A stretch of 64,000 nucleotides of DNA, from positions 52,621,812-52,685,811 of the forward strand of contig CM049314.1 in NCBI GenBank assembly GCA_026874595.1, read 5' to 3'. The notes beneath the pieces are model-generated. The model was not told the origin of the DNA. It worked only from the letters and a program-made list of their open reading frames with translations, and did no database searches. Positions within the stretch are counted from its first letter, which is position 1. Each line of letters begins with the position of its first letter. Below are positions 38,557-51,395 of the stretch, piece after piece. Made by a program: the position numbers and the translations under genes. The DNA comes from Sipunculus nudus. Its lineage: Eukaryota > Annelida > Sipuncula > Golfingiida > Sipunculidae.

Positions 38557-39975
38557 TTGTATCCCCAGAAAAAATCGGGGGATATTATGTTTTCATGACG
38601 GTCCCGCTGCCTGCGCCGCTGCTGCATAAAAATATTTTTGGCACGATAACTCAAAAAATATTTCACGGATCTTTACCGAACTTTGTATATGTATAGATAT
38701 GGGTGAGAGGACAACGCCTATAAATAATGAGGTCATAATGAGGACCTTCACTAGTAGAGTGTCCTTGACCTTGAATAGGTCCAATTTTGGGGAAAATCAC
38801 ACAAATTCTTAAATATCTCAAGAAATCATGCATGGATTGATCACAAAATCAAGTTGATCGAAGATCATGGAAAGGGTTGTCATGTTCCAGAAACTGGTGG
38901 CGCCACCTATTATTCTTTACTTGTTTTCGTGCCTTTTAATACCCCCAAAATTGCCACTTGACAGTACTGTGAGCATTATAAGTCAAAAACTAATTGACAG
39001 ATATCTTTTATATTATGCATATACATAGATATGGGTTATGGGATGATGTTTATTTAAATTGGGGTCATGACCTTTCCTATGAGAGTAGCCTTGACCTTGA
39101 ATATTCCCAAATTTGGTGAAATTCACACAAAATCTTTAATATCTCAGTAAGGGATACATGGAATGATCCAAAAGTCAAATTGACTGAAGATCTTGCATAG
39201 CTTTGTCTTTTGCAGAAGGCAGGTGGTGACACCTTGTGTCAATTTCTTGTTAAAATGATGTTAACGCAATAACTTTGTAAGAATTTGAGGTAAAGTCACC
39301 AAACCCTCTGGTGTGATGCATCTTATCAACGGCTAGGTCAAGTACGAACATGGATGACCCTGATGCATTTTTTCAAGGTCACATCAGCGATTATGCTAAA
39401 ATGATATTAGGGCAATAACTCAAAAAGAATTTGTGGTCCTGTCACCAAACGTACAGTTTAGATGCATTTTATCAAGGGCTAGGCCAAGTTTGAATATGGA
39501 TGACCTTGATGCATTTTTCAAGGTCACAAAGGCGATAATGCTTAAATGATGTTAACTTTAATATCTCACTGAGGGATGCATGGATTGGTCCAAAAATCAA
39601 ATTGACATAAGATCTTTGATAGCATTGTTTTCTGCAGAAGACAGGTGGCGCCAGCTTATGTTGTTATCTTGCTAAAATTATGTTTAAATGGAATAACTTT
39701 GTAAGAATTTGAGGTACAGTCACCAAACCCACAAGTTTGATGCATCTTATCAATGGCTAGGTCAAATTTGAACATGGATGACCTTGATACATTTTTTCAA
39801 GATCACAGCAGGGATAATGTTAAAATGAAATTACAGCAATAACTAAAAAAAATTGTTGGTACAGTCACCAAACTTACAGGTTAGATGCATCTTTTCAAGG
39901 GCGGGGGGGGGGGGGGGGGGGGAAGTTAATTGTCTCGGGATACGATGGCACCTGCGGTGCCAAGAAATATCTAGT
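38557..39975 (+). mobile_element. Hairpin element, GTATCCCC family
   Basis: The 5' end is GTATCCCCAGAAAAAATC with partner GGGGGATA. The 3' end has GGGATAC (inverted partner), the perfect hairpin GGCACC-TGC-GGTGCC, then AAGAAATATCTAG and TT. Interior units of about 150 bp repeat GCAATAACTTTGTAAGAATT, CACCAAACC and AACATGGATGACCTTGATGC. A run of 20 G lies at 39903-39922 near the 3' end. The plan matches the GTATCCGCC family although the bodies differ. No protein frame. Confidence 0.75.
39903..39922 (+). repeat. G20 homopolymer
   Basis: Twenty consecutive G residues close to the 3' end of the GTATCCCC element. Such a run can form a quadruplex and is also a common place for length errors. Confidence 0.9.
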
Positions 39976-41095
39976 TAAATATATATTAATTATGAAATTT
40001 GTGTATGGATTTAAGCAATTAAAGTTTGAAATTTAAAAACCAACTTATATTGTGTAGAACAATAATTAATAAATAATTGAAACTTCATATTTTATCAGCT
40101 TTGTTTGTCTACCAGTCTGTCTGTCCTGAATTGATTACCGTTTTCCCCCATAGATAATCCGCATTTTTTCATCTTAGAATCGAAATAAAAAAGCCTGGTG
40201 CGTATTATACATGGAGACATAATTTCCAAACTTTTTTTCAGTCAGGTTGAACATCGTACGGTGAGCCGATGATAAGCGATAATAAAGGATTTTATGTAAA
40301 CAAAGTGTATACTCACTTTACTTGTACAAATTTTGCATTAAACAACATAATTATTGATTTGATTCACTTTTTTTTCATTTCAGATACTTAAAATATATCT
40401 TAAGTATGGCTTACAACAGAAGATCGCTGTTGTGAAATATGCATGATGGTATATTGCTTGGCTGACCTCCTTTGATGTCAATGTCTGTCGGCAGATGGCG
40501 CTGCGGCATATTTTTACATGTGGTGTTAAATCACAAAAGGGGATCGTTTCTACCTGATATACCTGCACCTGTCAGTCCTTGTCCGTGGGAAATGTTCCGT
40601 GATACACTAATTACTATTTAAACAACTTGAGCCAAGGGAGGAATGATTGCCTGGTGGTTTCCTAAGTTAATTAATAATTAATTACCCTATTTTGCAAGCA
40701 TGGACAGTTTGAACAGCTGTGTAAATTAATGATATCCCGGAGATGTGTTATAAATTTATTACAAACCTAGGGTATTTTATTATAGTTAGTTAAATATATA
40801 TATACATATATATATGCTTAAAATGAAACCCCGTTGTGGATATTAAACATCACAGAAAATTTGATTTAAAAACATAATAAACGTGTGTATTTCTAACAAT
40901 CTTTTTTTTCACACATGAAAACTTATAGAACATTTTACGTCAGAAAAAAAGTCATTTTATTTGACATGTTTTACACAACGCGTATGATTGCATATGATAT
41001 TATACTAAAGATATGAATAGTTAATGATCAATATATATGCATGTGGTTGCATAAAGTATTAAGTCACCAAAGAGTAGCATATCAATACAGTTCAT

Positions 41096-42047
41096 TTATT
41101 GTCTCTCAAAACCTTCAAACTCTTCGTCGTCGGACTGTAAGAACAACTGCATGATTTGTTCTGATGACATCACCTCTTCATCCGCAAAATACAGGTCATC
41201 CGTGTCGTTTTCATCATCCCAGCTTTCTGCAGTCTCTTCCTCGTCTTTATTACTCCATAGGATATCATCTTCTGTGCCGTCAAGGGCGTTCGAAATGCAA
41301 CAGCGCTTGAAGGATCTGATGATGATATTCTTATCAAGCTCGCCCCACGCGTCCTTGATCCACTGTACGATGGTCACTTGGTCTGGGGCGCGCATACGAC
41401 CTCCCTTTGTAAATGTCTTGGCCCCGTGCTGCATCCACTCGCCCCATTTAGATTTCAGTAGCGTCTTCATGGGCCTGTTGACACCTACGTCCAGCGGCTG
41501 TAGTATCGATGTCATCCCGCCAGGGATTATCGCCACCTCCGTCTTGTGCACATGCTTCAGATGTTGCAGTAAGGCCGGGTTGCAGTGGCATCTGAAAGCA
41601 TCTAACACTAATAGGCTATTCTCTTTCTTTGTGAGGCCGCCCGCGCGATTCCCCCACACGCTATCAATCCAATCTTTCATCAGGGTATCGTCCATCCAGC
41701 CTTTAGACTGTACGCGCACGTGTACACTGCTCGGGAATTTTACACCTTTGGGCATGGTTTTCCGTTTGAAAACCACGTACGGGGGGTTATTTAGTGCCAT
41801 CTGCCATGCAGGCCAGCATGACTGTGAACCTGTTTTTTTCATTACCAGTCGTACGGATTGATACTGTGTTCGCTCCCTTCTTTTCCACAGTTGTATCGGC
41901 AGGTAGATCAAACGTTAGCGGCGTCTGGTCAGCCTTACCCATGAGTGACAGTGGCGGGTCCAGTACTTTGCGGCGTTTGATTATGTGGGCCTGAAAAGCT
42001 GTCAGTTTCTCCTCATAATCAGCTGGGAGCTTTTGACTGATGTGGGT
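41096..42047 (-). pseudogene. pogo/Tigger-type transposase, C-terminal DDE part (frameshifted)
   Basis: Minus-strand frame with the DDE endonuclease fold typical of pogo-like (Tigger/POGK) transposases, which cut and rejoin the element ends. It opens HISQKLPADYEEKLTAFQ; catalytic Asp residues are visible in KADQTPL (codon 41928-41930), LLVLDAFRCH (41600-41602) and LQPLDVGVN (41489-41491). The last two are 36 residues apart. PPYVVFKRKTMPKG is a family hallmark, and the acidic tail ends EEFEGFERQ before TAA (41096-41098). A frame break lies near 41781-41797, at a run of six G on the + strand: the part before it ends CMADGTK in one frame and the part after resumes PPYVVF in another. With the upstream insertion this gene cannot give an intact enzyme. 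The + strand frame over 41151-41861 is a shadow. Confidence 0.9.
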
Positions 42048-42862
42048 TTTTAGCTCAGCTGACTATAAGTCATCTGAGCTATAGTTGTGGTCCATTGTCC
42101 GTCGTCCGTCCGTCTGTCCGTCCGTCCGTCCTTCCGTCCGTCCGTAGATGTGGCACGTTTTGAAACCGTAAGACCTAGGAATCCAAAATTTGGCATAATG
42201 TTAGATGTCCCCAAGATCTTCTACCAAGCCGAAAACTGGGTCTTTGCAACTTCGTTCCTTTGAGAAATTAAGGAAAAACCTCAATTTTTTATTAAAAACC
42301 TATTTTCACACTTCAGGACTGCCTAATATCAAAACCACTCATCTGTTTTTCCTCATATTTACCATAAATATTCCTCTATATAGTTCCTATGTACACCACC
42401 CTTGATCCAGGTGTCCAACCCAACTCATCTAGTAGTTTTAACCAACAACATAACAATAAACAATAAATTAATAAATTTTTATTGGTTTTTAATAACAAAT
42501 TAAAGAAAAATAGAAAAGGAATTTGTTAGTTTATAATAACAGGAAATTAACTTGCAGTTACTGATGATATAAGAATCTTGTATCGATGGGTAGAATGTCA
42601 CATATTCCAAATAACACCATGCAGTCACCTATGGCATTTTTCAGTTCAATTTTAATGATACAGAAGTAAATCATATTATTCATTACTAATCATTAGGGAT
42701 CATATGAAGGAAATTAATGATAGACAAAGATGCAGTTGATAATATTAATCTAGATTCCTACTGTGTCTAGTGTGTACATTGATGTGAAATTAGTCCAAAA
42801 TGAATTTTTTACAGTTATTTTTTAATATAAATAAAAGCCATAAAACCAGGTACTTATGATCA

Positions 42863-42909
42863 TTGTATCCGCCAAAACAGAGTTTTGCGGATACTATGTT
42901 TTCAGCTGG

Positions 42910-42943
<34 letters not shown>

Positions 42944-44584
42944 GTAGGTGTCCGGAGAACTCCTCCGTAACCGCTGGGCGGAATTTTCCGAAACCCGGGA
43001 TTATGTTCGGGTCACATGTGAACTGCTGCGCCCCAATTTTGTTTTGACCTCTGACCTTTCCTCTGCGCTCTGCGTCCGTTTGTGCGTCTGTTTCCACACA
43101 TAAACCCACATATCTCGGGAACCGTTTGACCGATCAGGAAAATTTTTTTGCACAAATGTAGCCCTCGGAGAGCTTTATAACATACACCAAAAATGGTGGC
43201 GCCACCTGCAACCATGTTTGCACAGTGTCCATCTGTTCGTCTGCCTTGGGTTAAAATCACTCATATCTCTGCAGTGACTTGACTAATTCACCTGAAATTC
43301 GGCATGCACAAACATCCTGGATAGCTTTTCTGATTTTATGACAGGTGGCGCCACCTACATTCACGTTGACGCTGCAGACATCCAAGCTCATATCTCGGGA
43401 ACCGTTTGACCGATCAGGAAAATTCTTTTGCACAAATGTAGCCCTTGGAGAGCTTTATAACATACACCAAAAATGGTGGCGCCACCTGCAACCATGTTTG
43501 CACAGTGTCCATCTGTTCGTCTGCCTTGGGTTAAAATCACTCATATCTCTGCAGTGACTTGACTAATTCACCTGAAATTTGGCATGCGTATACATCCTGG
43601 ATAGCTTATCTGATTTTATGACAGGTGGCGCCACCTACATTCACGTTTACGCTGCAGACATCCAAGCTCATATCTCGGGAACCGTTTGACCGATCAGGAA
43701 AATTCTTTTGCACAAATGTAGCCCTTGGAGAGCTTTATAACATACACCAAAAATGGTGCCACAACCTGCAACCATGTTTGTACAGTGTCCATCTGTTTGT
43801 CTGCCTTGGGTTAAAATCACTCATATCTCTGCAGTGACTTGACTAATTCACCTAAAATTTGGCATGCGTATACATCCTGGATAGCTTTTCTGATTTTATG
43901 ACAGGTGGCGCCACCTACATTCATGTTTACGCTGCAGACATCCAAGCTCATATCTCAGGAACCGTTTGATTGATCAGGAAAATTTTTTTGCACAAATGTA
44001 GCCCTTGGAGAGCTTTATAACATACACAAAAAATGGTGGCGCCACCTGCAACCATGTTTGCACAGTGTCCAGCTGTTTGTCTGCTTGGGTTAAAATCACT
44101 CATATCTCTGCAGTGGTTTGACTAATTCACCTGAAATTCTGCATGCTTATACATCCTGGATAGCTTTTCTGATTTTATGACAGGTGGCGCCACCTACAAT
44201 CAAGTTTACGCTGCAGACATCCAAGCTCATATCTAGGGAACTGTTTGACCAATTGGGCCAAAATTTTGCATGTGTATAGTTCTCACAAAGCTCTTTATCA
44301 TACGCTTAACTGGTGGCGCCACCTGCAACCCTTTTTTGCACAGCATCCATCTGTTTGTCTGCCAAGGGCAAAAATCACTCATATACAATATAGTGGTTTG
44401 ACTTATCTGCCTTAAATTTTGCATATGTATACAACTTGGACGGCTTTCTGGATTTTTTGGTAGGTAGCGCAACCTACATACACAATTTGGCTGCAGACAT
44501 CCATGCTGATATGCAACACTTCACCCGTTCCACTCTGATTTAGGCGGATACAAGTAGTCGCTTGTCGACTACCCGTATTCTAGT
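42863..44584 (+). mobile_element. Hairpin element, GTATCCGCC family, copy 3
   Basis: Same plan as 35793-37543: 5' hairpin, a longer GCC run (42911-42943, about eleven triplets), and about four tandem units of about 280 bp with AACCGTTTGACCGATCAGG and GGCGCCACCT. The 3' part has GGCGGATAC, hairpin GTAGTCG-CTTGT-CGACTAC, then CCGTATTCTAG and TT. It is very similar to copy 2 (many units differ by only a few bases by eye), which suggests recent spread or exchange. Confidence 0.82.
42911..42943. repeat. (GCC)n trinucleotide repeat
   Basis: About eleven GCC/CGC triplets, expanded relative to the five or so at the same place in the copy at 35793. Confidence 0.9.
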
Positions 44585-45214
44585 TATTTAAATGTGTGAA
44601 TTTTGTATATTCTGGATTCTCAACATCATTGGTTGGTGAAACTGAATAAATACCAGACATGGTGCAAATACTTTGTAATTGTATTTAAATATGAATATGA
44701 TTATGTACTCCATTATAAAATTTCTTGCATAAAGAATAGGAATTCAGGTAAAAATGAAAGTATATGAATACTTGTGCAAATACTTTCAAAATGTATTCAT
44801 GAATGCATTCATGAATATATTCTTTAATATTATTTTAATAATCATATCAGTTATATTTCATTGAAAAAAATCATATAATTCTCTTATTATTTTTTATAAA
44901 AATTATATTTGGGACAATACTTGTATTTTTTTTTAATAAATAGTTAAACTCTTATATTATATGTTCTGCTTATAAGTTATATGGCCAAGTCAAAATCTGT
45001 GTGACAATAGTACTCCATTTGTTAATAAAATAAATGAAATCAATCCTCTTCCCTGTCTCCAAAGGTACTATCAAAATCATACATAAGCTAAACAACAACA
45101 ACTCATAATACAGCTTATATTTATTACCACACAAAACCAGCATGTGCCTCATTTCTAAATAATATTTTTTAATCATATATAACAGCTGAGCGCCGTGACC
45201 CATAGGTCCCTTGT

Positions 45215-45595
45215 TCTTCTAATGGAAAGATCATTCCGGGCCATGAAGCGATAACACCAGTTTGAGGAAGCCTTGAAATCACTAATTTTGAGATCTTTTG
45301 CAACCAGGCTGGCTTTCAGTCGAACTTGCACTGTGCTCACTGCATTGCCCTGAGCGCGACATTCACTGATCCATTCCAGCACTTGCTTGTCCACCTCAGG
45401 ATAGAAAACTTGACGACTCCTGTTGGCCCTCTTTGATTTCGGCATTTTTTCAAGTTGTCCTTTCGATCTTTTCCACAGTCGAACATTGCTCTCGTCGATA
45501 CCGAAATGGCGAGCAGCACTGCGATTCCCATTCTGTTCAGCATACTGAACAACTTGTAACTTAAACGCTGTCGTATACGATGATCTGCGTGGCAT
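45215..45595 (-). pseudogene. pogo/Tigger-type transposase, N-terminal DNA-binding part
   Basis: Minus-strand frame starting MPRRSSYTTAFKLQVVQYAE (ATG at 45593-45595; a longer frame from 45640 is possible but adds unlike sequence). FKLQVVQYAE...NRSAARHFGIDESNVRLWKR is a Brinker/CENP-B type helix-turn-helix. It is followed by a second helix-turn-helix region (VLEWISECRAQGNAVS, WCYRFMARNDLSIRR) that binds the element ends. The frame is cut at 45215 by the inserted hairpin element; beyond it the frame reads repeat sequence (RDLWVTALS). The catalytic continuation is at 42047-41096. Confidence 0.9.
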
Positions 45596-46713
45596 GATGA
45601 CCATAAGCGACTGAATGGAGAACAAGTGATGGTTACCCATATTTATGCGTGTGTTGAGTTAATGAAGACTGTTTGTTCTATGATTAGCATTAATTGGCTA
45701 ACTAAGTTACCGTGCGAGTAGTTCTCCTTATGACACGCTCATCTCAGTTTGTTACCCGACACGACGGAAAGCTTCCCTTTGATTAACATCAAAGGAGACC
45801 TGTGTTTTTGTATACATTCTGTAACTAAGAATTATCATTGCTGTTTTTTTTTTTGTTAGAATAGGGATGGTATTTTATTAAAACACATTCGTACGACCCC
45901 TTTTGTTGGACACGAACGGCCTTGCATTGGTGACGCTTAATACAAGTGTTGCAATACCTGGTTAACGGCGGTCCAGGCACAATCCCCCTTTTTACACTTA
46001 ACAATTGGAGGAGAATAGACAATTTGCTAATTCAAGTATAATGATCTTTTGCTTAGAGACTTGTGTTGACTGACAAAGTCACACCCACGAAGAGAGCGGA
46101 TATTCGATGACCACCACAAAAACAATTTGCAGCATTCAGGATTTCGTCAGAATCTAGCTGCGTATTATACACAGGTATACAGGTTTTTCCCCAGAAATTG
46201 TAGCTCTGAATAGGGGTGCGGATTATCTACAGGTGCGGATTATCTATGGGGGAAAACGGTATTAAGTAATTGTGAATGAACATTTTCATGTTGTAAGCTT
46301 TGTTGAATTAATAGAAAATCATATGTATGTACACTATAATAATACAGAGATGTTGTAACTCTGATTCATATATTTCATAATATATATATATCATAAAAAA
46401 ATAGATCCAATTGAAAAAATGTGTAAACTACTGAACTATCAACAATCTATCAAAAAGCCATCCAATGATCATGGTAATAATATATGTTGTATGTTCACAA
46501 ACTGCTCACATGCTTCAATTTTTAACATTAGGAAATGCATGGTTTGGTCATAAATGATAATTATATGCAACAATTTCTTACTCATCAATACAAACCAATC
46601 ATGTCAACCAACCATGGCCTATATCATCTTTTCCTCTTAGACTTTATCTCCAATTGATATTATTTTAGGTTTTTACCTTCAGCTGAGCACAGTGACCCAT
46701 GGGTTCCTTGTTT

Positions 46714-47177
46714 TCCTCTATTTTTGAGAACTAAATGAAGTGGTCTGACATCCAGGGAGTTCCATGGCAAATTTCCTTGGAAACCTGAAATTAGGTCATG
46801 GTGACCTATATTTTCTTAACTGGGTGAGAAAACATGATTTTTAAGCACTCAGTGAGTCAGATTGGGCACAAATTGTATCCATTTGGCCTAGAATCCTCAT
46901 ACATGACTTTCAGGGAAGTCAATAAAAAGTCTCCTTGGAAACCTGAAATAATGTCACTGAAACCTATTTCTGCAAGCTGTGTAATAGAACTTGATTTTAA
47001 CACTCTTTTAGTGAGATGGGCACAAATGGTCGAAGCTGGATGTAGAAAAAGGTTACTTTAACTTATATCTAAGTTCTATAGGCAAAATGCATGATTTTGA
47101 GCACTCTGGGAGTAATTTTATCCATTGTTCAGGCTCTTTGAATTCAGCTGGAAGTCATGGCCCATGGGCCACTTGTT
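46714..47177 (+). mobile_element. 3' fragment of an AGCTCAG-family element
   Basis: It begins TTCCTCTATTTTTGAGAACT, has units of about 130 bp with CTCCTTGGAAACCTGAAAT and GGCACAAATTG, and ends CAGCTGGAAGTCATGGCCCA / TGGGCCACTTGTT at 47145-47177. No matching 5' end is left unpaired upstream, so it is taken as a truncated copy. Confidence 0.6.
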
Positions 47178-47871
47178 CTAGACTGTTAGATTTTGTTTTG
47201 TATTAAAACAGGTTACTATAGAGATTTATGAAAAGCCATGCTTGTTGATTGTATATAGATATGGTTCATGAATACACATATAAAGTTAGATCACATTGTA
47301 AAGGAAACTAACCCATGACCTTTATATTCCCAGTGGTTTGCTCTGCCGCTGAGCTGACAGAAATCCCCCATCCCCTCTGTGTATTGGAACACTTTCTTAG
47401 GAACCAGTGAATGTCACTGTAGTGATGGTAGGTTTATACTACATATACTACATGTGATGGACACAGTGACTTTTCATGCAGCAGTTTAGCGTCATATTGA
47501 CCTTCTGGCATTATGACCAGATTACTGGCGCCAGAGTGTCATTACATCTAAGTCTGAGGAACGCATTATAAGGCCTTATGAAGATGCAAATATTTTTGTC
47601 ATTTCTGACAACGCTTCATGGCCTATATGTACACTGTCAATCAACATAAACCAGACCAATCGTTAGCATTTTTGTATACTTTCCAATAATAGCAATTATG
47701 AGCGAGAAAAGTTCCTGTTTAACCCAGCACATTGGTTAACCCCTCGGCATGTTTGTTGAATTTATGACCACATGAACACAAGCATGGCTAGCACAGGTTA
47801 CAGGACGCAGGCAGCTTGCAGGTGATACAGGTTGATGCCACTTGTAGTTCACAATGTATTGTTGATTGTAG
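47178..47871. other. End of intron D-E, apparently unique
   Basis: No gene or repeat recognised. The exon E acceptor is GTTGATTGTAG, ending at 47871. Confidence 0.6.
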
Positions 47872-48261
<390 letters not shown>

Positions 48262-51200
48262 GAATACAAGTTATGATGAAGAATCTCTGTCAACAGATAA
48301 ACAGTAACACAGGAAATGGTGTAGAATCTCTGTCAACAAATAAACAGTAACACAGGAAATAGTGTAGAATCTCTGTCTACAGATAAACAGTAACACAGGT
48401 AATAGTGTATAATCTCTATTCACAGACAAACAGTAACACAGGTAATGGTGTAGAATCTCTCTCAACAAATGAACAGTTACACAGGTGATGATGAAGAATC
48501 TCTGCCAACAGATAAACAGTAACACAGTAATGGGGTAGAATCTCTATCTACAGACAAACAGTAACACAGGTAATGGTGTAGAATCTCTGTCAACAGATAA
48601 ACAGTAACACAGGAAATGGTGTAGAATCTCTGTCTACAGATAAACAGTAACACAGGAGATGGTGTAGAATCTCTGTCAACACAAAACCAGTAACACAGTA
48701 ATGATGTAGAATTTCTGTAAACAAACAAACAGTAACACAGTAATGGTGTAGAATTTCTGTAAACAGACAAACAGTTATGCAGGTATTTGTGTGGAATCTC
48801 TCAACAGATGAACAGTAACACAGGTAATGGTGTAGAATCTCTGTCTACAGATAAACAGTAACACAGGTAATGGTGTAGAATCTCTGTCAACAGATAAACA
48901 GTAACACAGGAAATGGTGTAGAATCTCTGTCTACAGATAAACAGTAACACAGGTAATAGTGTAGAATCTCTGTCTACAGATAAACAGTAACACAGTAATG
49001 GGGTAGAATCTGTCTACAGATAAACAGTAACACAGGTAATGGTATGGAATCTCTGACAACAGATAAACAGTAACACAGGAAATGGTGTAGAATCTCTGTC
49101 AACAGATAAACAGTAACACAGGAAATGGTGTAGAATCTCTGTCTACAGATAAACAGTAACACAGGAAATGGTGTAGAATCTCTGTCAACAGATAAACAGT
49201 AACACAGGAAATGGTGTAGAATCTCTGTCAACAGATAAACAGTAACACAGGAAATGGTGTAGAAACTCTGTCTACAGATAAACAGTAATACAGGAAATGG
49301 TGTAGAATCTCTGTCTACAGATAAACAGTAACACAGGAAATGGTGTAGAATCTCTGTCTACAGATAAACAGTAACACAGGTAATGGTGTAGAATCTCTGT
49401 CAACAGACAAACAGTAACACAGGTAATAGTGTAGAATATCTGTCTACAGATAAACAGTAACACAGGAAATGGTGTAGAATCTCTGTCTACAGATAAACAG
49501 AAAATATAGAAAATGGTGTAGAATCTCTGTCAACAGATAAACAGTAACACAGGAAATGGTGTAGAATCTCTGTCAACAGATAAACAGTAACACAGGAAAT
49601 GGTGTAGAATCTCTGTCAACAGATAAACAGTAACACAGGTAATAGTGTAGAATCTCTGTCAACAGATAAACAGTAACACAGGTAATGGTGTAGAATCTCT
49701 GTCAACAGATAAACAGTAACACAGTAATGGGGTAGAATCTCTGTCAACAGATAAACAGTAACACAGGAAATGGTGTAGAATCTCTGTCTACAGATAAACA
49801 GTAACACAGGAAATGGTGTAGAATCTCTGTCTACAGATAAACAGTAACACAGGTATTGGTGTAGAATCTCTGTCAACAGATAAACAGTAACACAGGAAAT
49901 GGTGTAGAATCTCTGTCAACAGATAAACAGTAACACAGGAAATGGTGTAGAATCTCTGTCTACAGATAAACAGTAACACAGGAAATGGTGTAGAATCTCT
50001 GTCTACAGATAAACAGTAACACAGTAATGGGGTAGAATCTCTGTCTACAGACAAACATTAACACAGGTAATGGTGTAGAATCTCTGTCAACAGATAAACA
50101 GTAACACAGGAAATGGTGTAGAATCTCTGTCAACAGATAAACAGTAACACAGGAAATGGTGTAGAATCTCTGTCTACAGATAAACAGTAACACAGGAAAT
50201 GGTGTAGAATCTCTGTCAACAGATAAACAGTAACACAGGAAATGGTGTAGAATCTCTGTCTACAGATAAACAGTAACACAGGAAATGGTGTAGAATCTCT
50301 GTCTACAGACAAACAGTAACACAGGTAATGGTGTAGAATCTCTGTCAACAGATAAACAGTAACACAGGAAATGGTGTAGAATCTCTGTCTACAGATAAAC
50401 AGTAACACAGTAATGGGGTAGAATCTCTGTCTACAGACAAACAGTAACACAGGTTATAGTGTATAATCTCTATTCACAGACAAACAGTAACACAGGTAAT
50501 GGTGTAGAATCTCTCTCAACAAATGAACAGTTACACAGGTGATGGTGAAGAATCTCTGCCAACAGATAAACAGTAACACAGTAATGGGGGAGAATCTCTG
50601 TCTACAGACAAACAGTAACACAGTTAATGGTGTAGAATCTCTGCCAACAGATAAACAGTAACACAGGAAATGGTGTAGAATCCCTGTCTACAGATAAACA
50701 GTAACACAGGTTATTGTGTAGAATCTCTGCCTACAGATAAACAGTAACACAGTAATGGGGTAGAATCTCTGTCTACAGATAAACAGTAACACAGGAGATG
50801 GTGTAGAATCTCTGTCTACAGATAAACAGTAACACAGGTAATGGTGTAGAATCTCTGTCAACAGATAAACAGTAACACAGGAAATGGTGTAGAATCTCTG
50901 TCTACAGATAAACAGTAACACAGGTAATGGTGTAGAATCTCTGTCAACAGATAAACAGTAACACAGGTAATGATGTAGAATCTCTGTCAACAGATAAACA
51001 GTATCACAGGGAATGGTGTAGAATCTCTGTCTACAGATAAACAGTAACACAGGAGATGGTGTAGAATCTCTGTCAACAGATAAACAGTTACACAGGTAAT
51101 GGTGTAGAATCTCTATTTACAGACAAACAGTAACACAAGTTATTGTGTAGAATCTCTGTCAACAGATGAATAGTAACACAGGTAATGGTGTAGAATCTCT

Positions 51201-51395
51201 GTCAACAGACAAACAGTAACACAGTAATGGGGTAGAATCTCTGTCAACAGATGAACAGTAACACAGGTAATGGTGTAGAATCTCTGTCAACAGATGAACA
51301 GTAACACAGGTATTGGTGTAGAATCTCTGGCAACAGAGAAACAGTTACACAGGTATTTGTGTGGAATCTCTCTCAACAGAGAAGCAGTAACTCTA
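48262..51395. repeat. 43-bp tandem array, ~73 copies
   Basis: Units of 43 bp in intron E-F with GTAGAATCTCTGTCTACAGA and TAAACAGTAACACAGGAAAT. Variants are CAACAG for CTACAG, GGTAATGG for GGAAATGG, and 41-bp units with ACAGTAATGGGG. A degenerate block (TATTCACAGACAAACAG, then CTCTCAACAAATGAACAG) recurs near 48415 and 50468, about 2.05 kb apart, hinting at a higher-order duplication. Minus-strand open frames are repeat artefacts. It has no sequence relation to the 43-bp array at 22176. Confidence 0.95.

Larger units (their letters stand above)
42048..45214 (+). mobile_element. AGCTCAG-family element (subtype 2) inserted in the transposase
   Basis: Complete copy: 5' TTTTAGCTCAGCTGACTATA with hairpin partner ATCTGAGCTATAG, a GTCCGTC tract, and the subtype 2 interior. 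The 3' end is CAGCTGAGCGCCGTGACC / CATAGGTCCCTTGT. Removing it restores the transposase reading exactly across GGGT-TCTTCT (+ strand), so it inserted between two T residues without target duplication. This fixes both ends of the family at base resolution. It holds a GTATCCGCC element (42863-44584). No protein frame of its own. Confidence 0.85.
40138..46259 (-). mobile_element. pogo-superfamily DNA transposon, interrupted
   Basis: Perfect 26-bp terminal inverted repeats: the left end begins CCGTTTTCCCCCATAGATAA (40138-40163) and the right end is its exact complement (46234-46259). Both are flanked by TA (40136-40137 and 46260-46261), the expected target duplication. An extra partial copy of the inner end (GGTGCGGATTATCTA) lies just inside the right terminus. 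On the minus strand it encodes an N-terminal DNA-binding part (45595 downwards) and a DDE catalytic part (42047 to 41096), split by a 3167-bp hairpin element. Without that insertion the element is about 2955 bp, usual for pogo/Tigger elements. It is inside intron D-E of the transporter, on the opposite strand. Confidence 0.92.
35429..46713 (+). mobile_element. AGCTCAG-family element (subtype 2), outer shell of second nest
   Basis: The 5' end (TTAGCTGATCATAAGTCAAC, a decayed hairpin) directly follows the 3' end of the previous shell. The 3' end is CAGCTGAGCACAGTGACC / CATGGGTTCCTTGTT at 46681-46713. Between them lie a GTATCCGCC element, an AT-rich repeat, a GTATCCCC element and a pogo transposon that itself holds further elements. 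The shell's own sequence is 35429-35791 and scattered stretches near 39975-40135 and 46262-46680. Confidence 0.65.

Noticed and set aside
41151-41861. 236-codon + strand frame opposite the transposase
   Set aside because: It is a shadow of the minus-strand DDE frame, with no domain of its own.
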